Below are positions 7,055 to 13,664 of a stretch of 15,199 nt of DNA, piece after piece; position 1 is the first letter of the stretch; every line of letters begins with the position of its first letter. The position numbers were made by a program, and so were the translations under genes. The notes beneath the pieces are model-generated. The model had not been told where the DNA came from. It worked only from the letters and a program-made list of their open reading frames with translations, and did no database searches. The DNA is from Mucilaginibacter sp. GTDB taxonomy: Bacteria > Bacteroidota > Bacteroidia > Sphingobacteriales > Sphingobacteriaceae. The DNA lies in NCBI GenBank assembly GCA_019235595.1, contig JAFAKI010000301.1:1-15199 (forward strand). The letters are read 5' to 3'.

Positions 7055-8239
7055 TTGGCAGAACTAACTCCATCCCAGCGCACCTGGAAGGCATTCAAAC
7101 AGAATAAAATAGCTGTAGCCGGATTGGTGTTTATCATTCTTTCTGTTCTCGTCGCTTTTTTGGGCTATATCATCATGCCCGATTCTACTCCCCGCGCCAA
7201 TAACATGACCATTCAACTCAGCATCAAAAAGCCCGGAGCCACTTTTACTATGCTGCAAATCCGCAAAAGCGAGCCTGTTGATACCGTAAACCCTTTCAAG
7301 AAAATGTTATTTGGCCAGCCAGCCTTTTTTAAAGAGGTGCCGATTAAAGGCTATCGTTTTGCGCAGGACTCTATTTATGTAGATGAATACATTGGCGACG
7401 AGGATAAACCTGAAGAAAAAGCCTACAGCATAGTTGAAGTGCTAACGGGTAAAAAGACATCTGATCTGGTAAAATTTCATTCTGAATTTGGTCCGGTGCT
7501 GGTAAACGCCAAGCAACTGGAAGATAAGCTCGTTTCAGAACAGATCGTAAAACGGACCTTTTGGCTTGGAACAGATACCTACGGGCGCGACTTGCTAAGC
7601 CGTTTAATATTAGGAGCTCGTGTGTCGCTGGCTGTCGGCTTTATGTCGGTGATCATCAGTTTACTATTAGGCATAACGGTTGGTGCCATTGCAGGTTATT
7701 TTGGTGGCTGGGTAGACGCGTCACTTAGCTGGCTAATGAATATTTTATGGGCGTTGCCGGCTTTACTATTAGTTATCGCTATTTCATTTGCACTGGGTAA
7801 AGGCCTGTGGGAGGTATTCATAGCCGTGGGTTTATCCATGTGGGTGGAGGTTGGCCGCCTGGTGCGCGGACAGGTTTTAAGTTTAAAACAAGTGGAGTTT
7901 ATTGAAGCTGCGCGCTCAATGGGTTTCAACAATGTGCGCATCATTCGCAGGCACATTTTGCCCAATATTATAGGACCGATTTTGGTACTCGCATCATCTA
8001 ATTTTGCTTCGGCAATTTTGCTGGAGGCGGGTTTGAGCTTCCTGGGATTTGGTGCGCAACCACCCACGCCAACCTGGGGGAGCATGATAAAAGAACATTA
8101 TGGTTATATTATAATGAATTCTGCTTATCTTGCCGTACTGCCGGGTTTGGCCATTATGCTGATGGTTTATGCCTTTAATTTGGTGACGGTAGGTTTGCGG
8201 GATGCATTTGACATAAAATCACAAAGTACACGGATTTAA
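7055..8239 (+). CDS. OppC/DppC-type ABC transporter permease with enlarged external loop
   Basis: This is the inner-membrane permease subunit of a dipeptide/oligopeptide/nickel-type ABC importer, 394 residues. TM1 is at about 18-41. LGTD-x(2)-GRD at 161-169 is the hallmark preceding the transmembrane domain. Further helices are near 188-215, 221-246, 251-268, 301-325 and 350-379. The EAA loop that contacts the ATPase is at 281-304, with EAARSMG at 284-290. Typical family members have about 300 residues; the extra length is an insert of roughly 90-100 residues between TM1 and LGTD, predicted to face the periplasm. The start is forced to TTG at 7055: an in-frame stop at 7028-7030 leaves no ATG. 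The OppB-type partner, ATPases and solute-binding protein are not in the window, so the substrate cannot be inferred. A phosphatase gene follows after 40 bases and could be co-transcribed. Confidence 0.92.
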   Translation: MAELTPSQRTWKAFKQNKIAVAGLVFIILSVLVAFLGYIIMPDSTPRANNMTIQLSIKKPGATFTMLQIRKSEPVDTVNPFKKMLFGQPAFFKEVPIKGYRFAQDSIYVDEYIGDEDKPEEKAYSIVEVLTGKKTSDLVKFHSEFGPVLVNAKQLEDKLVSEQIVKRTFWLGTDTYGRDLLSRLILGARVSLAVGFMSVIISLLLGITVGAIAGYFGGWVDASLSWLMNILWALPALLLVIAISFALGKGLWEVFIAVGLSMWVEVGRLVRGQVLSLKQVEFIEAARSMGFNNVRIIRRHILPNIIGPILVLASSNFASAILLEAGLSFLGFGAQPPTPTWGSMIKEHYGYIIMNSAYLAVLPGLAIMLMVYAFNLVTVGLRDAFDIKSQSTRI

Positions 8240-8279
8240 GAAAATTTATTTATTATTTTGATCTGTCTCTAAACCATAA

Positions 8280-9515
8280 ATGCAAAGTATCGAGGAAATT
8301 TCTGGCGAGGATGAGTTAATCAGGTTGCTGCTTAAAAGGCAGTCAGAATTAAACTCATTGCTTGAGGTTACCAGGGCTATTAATAAGAATATTTCGACAC
8401 CTGTTCTGATCCAGATGCTCGAAGTAATTATGCAGAATTATCTGCAGGTGGGAAGGCTACGCTTTTTAATAGAGCATGAGGGTAGCTTTATCTGCATTTC
8501 GAGCTATGGCGGCGAGGTCGAGAGCACTAAGTCACTGCACAATGCCTGCAAGAAATTGAAGACCAAAACTGCAGCGCCACTAACACAACAAACAGACTCG
8601 CTTTTAAAGAATTACGATTATTTTATTCCTTTCTATCATAAAAGCAAGCCTTTGGCCTATGCCCTGATCGGTGAGTTTAATACTACCGATGAGATGCTGA
8701 ATAATGATCTGAACTTCATCCAGACGCTCATCAATGTAATTGTAGTGGCGTTGGAAAATAAGAAGCTGTTCCGCGAACGGATGGAATCAGAACGTTTTAA
8801 ACGTGAGATGGAATTGGCTCAAGAGGTACAGAATATGCTGATCCCGCTGAGGTTTCATAAAGATTCATCAGTCGAGATTGGCGCCAAATATTTTCCGCAT
8901 CAGAACATTGGCGGCGATTATTTCGATTTTATCCGCCTAAATGATCACGAATTTATGTGGTGCATCGCTGATGTTTCGGGCAAGGGAATATCAGCGGCAT
9001 TGCTGATGGCCAATTTCCAGGCCAGTTTGCGGGCATGGGCGTTGGTAGAAGATGATCTGACCACGATTATTGAGCGCCTTAACCAAATCATGTTGAGGAA
9101 CACCAAAGGTGAAAGGTTCATCACTTTATTCCTTGCAAAATACAATGGCCACACCCGCAAGCTCAACTTCATTAACGCCGGGCATAACCCCTCTATTCTG
9201 TTTAGCGATGGTGAAGCCATATCTCTAAAGCTGGGTACAACAATGATCGGCGCATTTGATGAATTGCCATTTTTAAACCAAGGCGAAGTGGATGTAGAGC
9301 CAGGCAGCATGATATTCAATTATACAGACGGTTTGATGGATTATGATATACCTACCCAAAAAACCTGGGATGAAGATAAGCTGATGGACTTTGTAGTGAG
9401 CAACGGTAACCTTTCTCCCGACAAATTCAATCAGACCCTGCTAGATCATCTTAACCTCATCGTTAAGGGGAAGCCTATTGATGATATTACTTTGCTGACG
9501 ATTAGGATATTTTAG
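8280..9515 (+). CDS. PP2C-family (SpoIIE-type) serine/threonine phosphatase with N-terminal sensor region
   Basis: This is a cytoplasmic protein phosphatase of 411 residues. Residues 25-160 look like a GAF-type sensor domain, followed by a coiled-coil linker (about 160-185, ending in the QEVQNMLIP signature that precedes such domains). The catalytic domain spans about 195-411. The metal-binding aspartates are visible: GGDYFD (D213), ADVSGKG (D231), YTDG (D350) and DDITLL (D401/D402). GHNP at 301-304 is also typical. Family members dephosphorylate anti-sigma-factor antagonists or similar partner-switch proteins. No STAS-domain or RsbW-like gene is nearby, so its target lies elsewhere. The name reflects the domain only; nothing suggests sporulation. 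The ATG at 8280 has a near-consensus -7 box (TTATTTTG, 8253-8260). Confidence 0.93.
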   Translation: MQSIEEISGEDELIRLLLKRQSELNSLLEVTRAINKNISTPVLIQMLEVIMQNYLQVGRLRFLIEHEGSFICISSYGGEVESTKSLHNACKKLKTKTAAPLTQQTDSLLKNYDYFIPFYHKSKPLAYALIGEFNTTDEMLNNDLNFIQTLINVIVVALENKKLFRERMESERFKREMELAQEVQNMLIPLRFHKDSSVEIGAKYFPHQNIGGDYFDFIRLNDHEFMWCIADVSGKGISAALLMANFQASLRAWALVEDDLTTIIERLNQIMLRNTKGERFITLFLAKYNGHTRKLNFINAGHNPSILFSDGEAISLKLGTTMIGAFDELPFLNQGEVDVEPGSMIFNYTDGLMDYDIPTQKTWDEDKLMDFVVSNGNLSPDKFNQTLLDHLNLIVKGKPIDDITLLTIRIF

Positions 9516-9614
9516 TTGATTGAGTTAGATTTAGTTGATTAAGTTAAGTGGTTTAGTTTATCCAATTTTTTTCAACTCAATCAACCATTCAACTTAATCA
9601 AACTTAATCAACTA
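9514..9614. repeat. Palindromic word array, word AGTTGATTN
   Basis: The left arm (9514-9559) repeats AGTT-led words of 9 to 13 bases. The right arm (9573-9614) carries their reverse complement. Two exact pairings are present: GTTGATTGAGTT (9515-9526) with 9574-9585, and the 14-base TAGTTGATTAAGTT (9532-9545) with 9601-9614. As at 4295, the first word begins inside the TAG stop codon, here that of the phosphatase gene. The central 13 bases are T-rich. A transcript would fold into a long hairpin between the phosphatase and RNase HII genes. Confidence 0.8.
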
Positions 9615-9632
9615 TTTTTCGCCAACAAACTC

Positions 9633-9640
9633 TATTTTTG
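9633..9640 (+). promoter_or_regulatory. Bacteroidota -7 box just before the RNase HII start
   Basis: TATTTTTG perfectly matches TAnnTTTG but lies only four bases before the ATG at 9645. If functional, the transcript would be leaderless or nearly so. No TTG is present at the expected -33 position, and the site could also be chance in T-rich DNA. Confidence 0.35.
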
Positions 9641-9644
9641 AAAA

Positions 9645-10241
9645 ATGTTATCAGGCAGGTATCAGCATGAATTTATTGAGGCGGGATGTGATGAAGCCGG
9701 CCGTGGTTGCCTCGCCGGGCCGGTTTTTGCCGCAGCCGTTATCCTTCCCGATAATTTTGATCATCCCCTGCTAAACGACTCGAAGCAGTTGACTGAAGAA
9801 GTCAGGTATCAGCTCAGAGAAGAGATAGAAGAAACGGCATTGGCCTTTGCTGTTGCATCGGTTGACAATATCGAAATAGACAAGATCAATATCCTGAATG
9901 CTTCCTTTTTGGCAATGCACCGGGCAATAGAAAAGCTATCTGTCGTTCCGCAGTTTTTAATTATTGATGGTAATCGTTTCAACAAATACAAAAAGGTTCC
10001 GCATCAATGCATTGTTGAAGGCGACGCCAAATACCTGAGTATAGCTGCAGCATCCATCCTGGCAAAAACTTACCGCGACGATTTTATGAAACAGATAGCC
10101 CTTGAGCACCCTGAATATGACTGGCATAGCAACAAAGGGTACCCTACCATAAAGCACCGGGACGCGGTTTTAAAAATGGGTTTTACACCCTATCATCGAC
10201 TTACTTTCCGCGTGACAGACCCGCAGTTAAGTATTTTCTAA
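9645..10241 (+). CDS. rnhB: Ribonuclease HII
   Basis: This endoribonuclease (EC 3.1.26.4) cuts the RNA strand of RNA-DNA hybrids and incises at single ribonucleotides misincorporated into DNA. At 198 residues it has the normal bacterial length. The metal-binding D-E-D-D set is complete: D16 and E17 in GCDEAGRG, D108 in IIDGN and D127 in EGDAKY. SIAAASILAKTYRD (132-145) and the C-terminal GYPT-x(14)-TPYHR region are standard. The start at 9645 gives the usual short N terminus before the DEAGRG motif. The gene stands alone between a hairpin-forming repeat and the promoter of the next gene. Confidence 0.97.
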   Translation: MLSGRYQHEFIEAGCDEAGRGCLAGPVFAAAVILPDNFDHPLLNDSKQLTEEVRYQLREEIEETALAFAVASVDNIEIDKINILNASFLAMHRAIEKLSVVPQFLIIDGNRFNKYKKVPHQCIVEGDAKYLSIAAASILAKTYRDDFMKQIALEHPEYDWHSNKGYPTIKHRDAVLKMGFTPYHRLTFRVTDPQLSIF

Positions 10242-10249
10242 AAGATGTT

Positions 10250-10279
10250 TTGATTAGGTATGCAGGGTTTTTACTTTTG
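10250..10279 (+). promoter_or_regulatory. Bacteroidota promoter for the GT4 gene
   Basis: TTG at 10250-10252 (-33 element) and TACTTTTG at 10272-10279 (-7 element, perfect TAnnTTTG) are separated by 19 bases, the consensus spacing. Transcription should begin near 10284, which favours translation from TTG at 10299 over TTG at 10290. It is the only site in the window matching both elements. Confidence 0.65.
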
Positions 10280-10298
10280 TTAAAACCGCTTGCTTCAG

Positions 10299-11495
10299 TT
10301 GAAGATCCTGATTTTAACACACCGTGTACCATTCCCGCGAAACGGGGGCTACCCTATAGTGGTGTGCAACACCATTCTCGGATTGGTCAACCTGGGGCAT
10401 GATGTATCGCTTGTATCGTTAAATGCTAAAAAACATATACACGAAAGCGAGGAACGGGATGAGCTGCTGGACAGAATAAACTACAGGGCTTATGACATTG
10501 ACGCCAGTGTATCATTCTTTGACGGGATAACAGATATCTTCAGCAAAAGTACCTACAATATCGATAGGTACTATGATGAGGAATTCGATAAACTATTAAT
10601 ACGTACGATAAGAAATACACAGTACGACATCATCCAGTTCGAAGGGTTGTTTGTAGCGCCTTATGTCGATTCGGTCAGGAAAAATTGTTCATCCAAGTTG
10701 GTTTACCGTGCACACAATATTGAGCACCATACCTGGGAAACATTGGCCGAACAAAAAACAGATCCTTTCAAAAAAATCTATTTAAAGCTAATGGCGCGCC
10801 GTATAAAACGGTATGAGCTGCAGCAGATAAATAAATTTAATGCCATAACCGTTTTTACCGAGCAGGACCGGAATACCATTATGCATTACGGCGCTACGAT
10901 ACCGGTTGAAATTGTCCCATTTGGGCTTGATCTTGACCATTACAAGCCTGATTTTTCAAAAACAGAGTTTCCAAGTCTTTTCTTTTTAGGTTCGCTGGAT
11001 TGGATGCCTAACCGGGAAGGTATCGAGTGGTTTTTAACGACATTTCATAATGACTTTGTGAATGACGAGTTACGGGTGAGGTTTTATGTAGCTGGTAATA
11101 ACATCCCGGAAGAGTTTGATGACTATGATATATTGGGAAAGGTATTTATTCAGGGTGAAGTGGACGATGGGCTGGAATTTGTGAACAGTAAATCGATCAT
11201 GATCGTTCCGTTGCTCTCGGGCGGTGGTATGCGTGTAAAAATTGTGGAGGGAATGGCCATGCAAAAATGTATTATTTCTACCTCGCTTGGTGCCGAGGGT
11301 ATTCATTATAAAAATGGCGTGAATATACTGATTGCCAATACCCGTGATGAATTCCTGAAGGCTATTAAACGTTGTGTTGCCGACGAAGACTATATTAAGG
11401 CCGTCGGTATGAATGCCCGCAAACTGATAGAACAATGGCACGATGTAAATAAAGTGACCAGGGTTTTGGTGAGTATTTATGAGTCGTTGGGGTGA
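10299..11495 (+). CDS. Family 4 (GT-B fold) glycosyltransferase
   Basis: This glycosyltransferase of about 398 residues moves a sugar from an activated donor onto an unknown acceptor, probably a surface glycan or lipid. The N-terminal Rossmann domain starts MKILILTHRVPFP with a Gly-rich NGGYPIVV loop typical of GT4-like acceptor domains. The C-terminal domain holds SGGGMRVKIVEG (307-318), whose Glu317 is the donor-binding E of the EX7E motif region, followed by the expected small-residue segment. The frame has no ATG before residue 165, so initiation is at TTG. TTG 10299 is preferred over TTG 10290 because it gives the canonical MKIL start and a sensible leader from the promoter at 10250-10279. 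No signal peptide or membrane helix is visible. It is not linked to other glycan genes; the GT2 pair lies 4 kb upstream. Confidence 0.9.
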   Translation: MKILILTHRVPFPRNGGYPIVVCNTILGLVNLGHDVSLVSLNAKKHIHESEERDELLDRINYRAYDIDASVSFFDGITDIFSKSTYNIDRYYDEEFDKLLIRTIRNTQYDIIQFEGLFVAPYVDSVRKNCSSKLVYRAHNIEHHTWETLAEQKTDPFKKIYLKLMARRIKRYELQQINKFNAITVFTEQDRNTIMHYGATIPVEIVPFGLDLDHYKPDFSKTEFPSLFFLGSLDWMPNREGIEWFLTTFHNDFVNDELRVRFYVAGNNIPEEFDDYDILGKVFIQGEVDDGLEFVNSKSIMIVPLLSGGGMRVKIVEGMAMQKCIISTSLGAEGIHYKNGVNILIANTRDEFLKAIKRCVADEDYIKAVGMNARKLIEQWHDVNKVTRVLVSIYESLG

Positions 11496-11505
11496 AGGTA
11501 TTAAT

Positions 11506-11604
11506 AATTTGAAAATTAGTTGATTTGAAAATTTGAAAATGACAAGAAAAACAGCTAATGGACTAACCTTAGTGTGTGCTAAAATAATCTTCAAATTTTC
11601 AAAT
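11506..11604. repeat. Palindromic word array, word ATTTGAAA
   Basis: ATTTGAAA occurs three times on the left (from 11507, 11523 and 11531), and its reverse complement recurs on the right. The longest exact pairing is 15 bases, ATTTGAAAATTTGAA at 11523-11537 with 11590-11604. A further TTCAAAT copy lies at 11614-11620. The spacer is about 50 bases. The array starts about ten bases after the stop of the GT4 gene. It shares the layout of the arrays at 4295, 9514 and 12804, with a different word. Confidence 0.75.
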
Positions 11605-11696
11605 TGTCACATCTTCAAATAGCTCAACCGAAATCAATAACCACTACAGCCTTTTTAACCCCTTCAACTTTTTCAACCCAATACAAACCAATTTAT

Positions 11697-11704
11697 TACT
11701 TTTG
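11697..11704 (+). promoter_or_regulatory. Bacteroidota -7 box for gcvT
   Basis: TACTTTTG perfectly matches TAnnTTTG and lies 17 bases before the ATG at 11722, giving a leader of about 13 bases. No TTG is found at the -33 position. No glycine-riboswitch-like structure was recognised in the short leader. Confidence 0.5.
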
Positions 11705-11721
11705 CCGCCAATTAGTTTTTT

Positions 11722-12801
11722 ATGAAGAATACGGCTTTAACCGATAAACACATTCAATTGGGTGCCAAGATGGTGCTTTTTGCGGGGTATAATATGCCAG
11801 TGCAGTATGCAGGGATCAATGTTGAACATGAAACTGTTCGTAAGGGAGTTGGTGTGTTTGATGTGAGCCATATGGGCGAATTTATTTTGAAGGGAGAAAA
11901 AGCGCTCGATCTGATTCAGCGCGTTACCAGTAACGATGCCTCAAAATTGTATGATGGTAAAGTTCAATATTCATGCCTGCCAAATGAAGACGGCGGTATT
12001 GTTGATGACCTGCTGGTTTACCGTATTGATGAAAAAACCTACATGTTGGTGGTAAATGCCTCCAACATAGAAAAAGACTGGAACTGGATATCAAAATTCA
12101 ATACTGAAGGTGTGGAGATGAAAGATATTTCGGATCGCACTTCCTTATTAGCTGTACAAGGACCTAAAGCTGCTGATGCATTGCAAAGCTTGACCGACAT
12201 CGATCTGGGATCAATGGAATACTATACATTCAAGAAAGGAACTTTTGCAGGTATCGAAAATGTATTGCTTTCTGCAACAGGTTACACCGGCGCTGGCGGG
12301 TTCGAGATTTATGTAGATAACAAAGATGCTGAAAAGCTTTGGAACGCTGTTTTTGAAGCTGGTGCGGCATTCGGCATAAAACCAATTGGCTTAGGCGCCC
12401 GTGATACATTGCGTCTTGAAATGGGCTTTTGCCTGTATGGAAACGATATTGACGACGCAACATCTCCTCTTGAAGCTGGCCTGGGCTGGGTAACTAAATT
12501 CAGCAAAGAATTTACCAATTCGTCGGCTCTGCAACAGCAAAAACAAGACGGGGTAAAACAAAAACTGGTAGGTTTTGAGATGATCGATCGCGGTATACCA
12601 CGTCATGATTACGAGATAGTTGATGCAGATGGTAACCTGATAGGCAAAGTAACTTCAGGTACGCAATCACCATCGCTGCAAAAGGCAATCGGTATGGGTT
12701 ATGTGAAAAATGAGTTCGCCAAAGAAGGCACCGAAATTTTTATCAGTATCCGAGATAATAAAGTTAAGGCAAAGGTCGTAAAACCACCATTTTATAAATA
12801 G
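11722..12801 (+). CDS. gcvT: Aminomethyltransferase (glycine cleavage system T protein)
   Basis: This is the T protein of the glycine cleavage complex (EC 2.1.2.10). It transfers the methylene carbon of glycine from the lipoyl arm of H protein to tetrahydrofolate, releasing ammonia. At 359 residues it has the normal length. Recognisable segments are GVFDVSHMGEF (44-54), GGIVDDLLVYR (91-101, holding the conserved catalytic aspartate), VNASN (111-115), TGYTGAGGFE (187-196, folate site) and GLGARDTLRLEMG (223-235). The C-terminal barrel domain follows to the end. gcvH and gcvP are not adjacent, which is common in Bacteroidota. The ATG at 11722 gives the canonical MKNTALTDKH start. Confidence 0.97.
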   Translation: MKNTALTDKHIQLGAKMVLFAGYNMPVQYAGINVEHETVRKGVGVFDVSHMGEFILKGEKALDLIQRVTSNDASKLYDGKVQYSCLPNEDGGIVDDLLVYRIDEKTYMLVVNASNIEKDWNWISKFNTEGVEMKDISDRTSLLAVQGPKAADALQSLTDIDLGSMEYYTFKKGTFAGIENVLLSATGYTGAGGFEIYVDNKDAEKLWNAVFEAGAAFGIKPIGLGARDTLRLEMGFCLYGNDIDDATSPLEAGLGWVTKFSKEFTNSSALQQQKQDGVKQKLVGFEMIDRGIPRHDYEIVDADGNLIGKVTSGTQSPSLQKAIGMGYVKNEFAKEGTEIFISIRDNKVKAKVVKPPFYK

Positions 12802-12803
12802 AT

Positions 12804-12892
12804 AGTCATTTGTCACTAGTCATTAGTCATTGGTAATGCATGGCTGACTAATGACCGGTGACTAATGACCAATGACCATTAAACTAATGACT
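12804..12892. repeat. Palindromic heptamer array, word AGTCATT / AATGACY
   Basis: The left arm has 7-base words AGTCATT or close variants from 12804, 12811, 12818, 12825 and 12832. The right arm has AATGACY or variants from 12843, 12850, 12857, 12864 and 12871, and once more at 12886 after a one-base slip. GTCATTAGTCA (12819-12829) pairs exactly with two alternative sites, 12845-12855 and 12859-12869. The array starts two bases after the gcvT stop and runs into the next gene: both candidate ATG codons of the ComB-like gene (12872 and 12887) are part of repeat words. Confidence 0.85.
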
Positions 12893-13603
12893 AAGAATCT
12901 GCACGTTTGCCTTAGCCCCTCGCTTTTACCGCTTTACCAGGTCGACGAATATATTGCTGTTATTATTGATATTTTCCGCGCCACGTCATCCATCTGTTAT
13001 GGCATTGAAAATGGCGCAGAAGCCATTATTCCAGTAGCAGAGATAGAAGAATGCTTAGCCTATCGTGATAAAGAAGCTGACTTTTTGCTGGCAGCCGAAC
13101 GTAACGGCGAAGTAGTAGCGGGTTTTGATTTCGGCAATTCGCCATTCTCCTATACTAAAGAAAAGGTAGCTAACAAGACAGTTGTTTTAACTACCACCAA
13201 TGGTACCCACGCATTGCATTTATCCAGATCAGCAAAAAAGATAGTGATTGGGTCTTTCCTAAACCTCTCTTCACTTTGCGACTGGCTTAAAACGCAAAAC
13301 GAAAATATATTGTTGGTTTGCGCTGGATGGAAGAATAACTTTAACCTGGAAGACACCTTGTTTGCGGGTGCCGCGGTTGATCAGCTAAAATCAGGCAACT
13401 ACAGAACTGATGACGCAGCGATTGCAGCAAATGACCTTTATCAGGATGGTAAAAAGGACCTGAATGCTTATCTGGCCAAAACCTCGCATAGCGAACGGTT
13501 AAAAAAGTTAGGTATAGAAGCAGATATTGCTTTTTGTCTTAATGTAGATATCACAACGGCAATCCCCATTTTACATGGGCAGCGCCTGGTAAAATTGCAG
13601 TAG
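12887..13603 (+). CDS. ComB-like 2-phosphosulfolactate phosphatase family protein
   Basis: This is a 238-residue protein of the ComB family, Mg-dependent enzymes that hydrolyse 2-phospho-3-sulfolactate to sulfolactate (EC 3.1.3.71), a step known from coenzyme M synthesis. Family segments visible are IDIFRATSS (27-35), ERNGEVVAGFDFGNSPF (71-87), TTTNGTHAL (102-110) and CAGWKNNFNLEDTLFAGA (145-162). The ATG at 12887 gives the usual start close to VCLSPSLL; an in-frame ATG at 12872 would add five repeat-encoded residues. No ComA, ComC or other sulfolactate gene is nearby and Bacteroidota are not known to make coenzyme M, so the true substrate is uncertain. No -7 box was seen; it is probably transcribed with gcvT through the intervening hairpin. 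Confidence 0.88.
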   Translation: MTKNLHVCLSPSLLPLYQVDEYIAVIIDIFRATSSICYGIENGAEAIIPVAEIEECLAYRDKEADFLLAAERNGEVVAGFDFGNSPFSYTKEKVANKTVVLTTTNGTHALHLSRSAKKIVIGSFLNLSSLCDWLKTQNENILLVCAGWKNNFNLEDTLFAGAAVDQLKSGNYRTDDAAIAANDLYQDGKKDLNAYLAKTSHSERLKKLGIEADIAFCLNVDITTAIPILHGQRLVKLQ

Positions 13604-13664
13604 TGGCAGCAGTAAACCTCTATACCCAAATTTAAAGCTACCACCTCACTGCAACGGCTAATGA

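Noticed and set aside
8280..9515. Sporulation or general-stress partner-switch cluster
   Set aside because: Only the phosphatase is present; no STAS antagonist, anti-sigma kinase or sigma factor lies in the window.
11070..11594. Minus-strand 174-codon frame
   Set aside because: It overlaps the end of the GT4 gene and the palindromic array on the opposite strand; no family features are visible.
13604..13664. Bidirectional terminator between the convergent ComB-like and DUF4349 genes
   Set aside because: Only a 5-base GCAGT/ACTGC dyad could be found, with no T runs in position; too weak to report.
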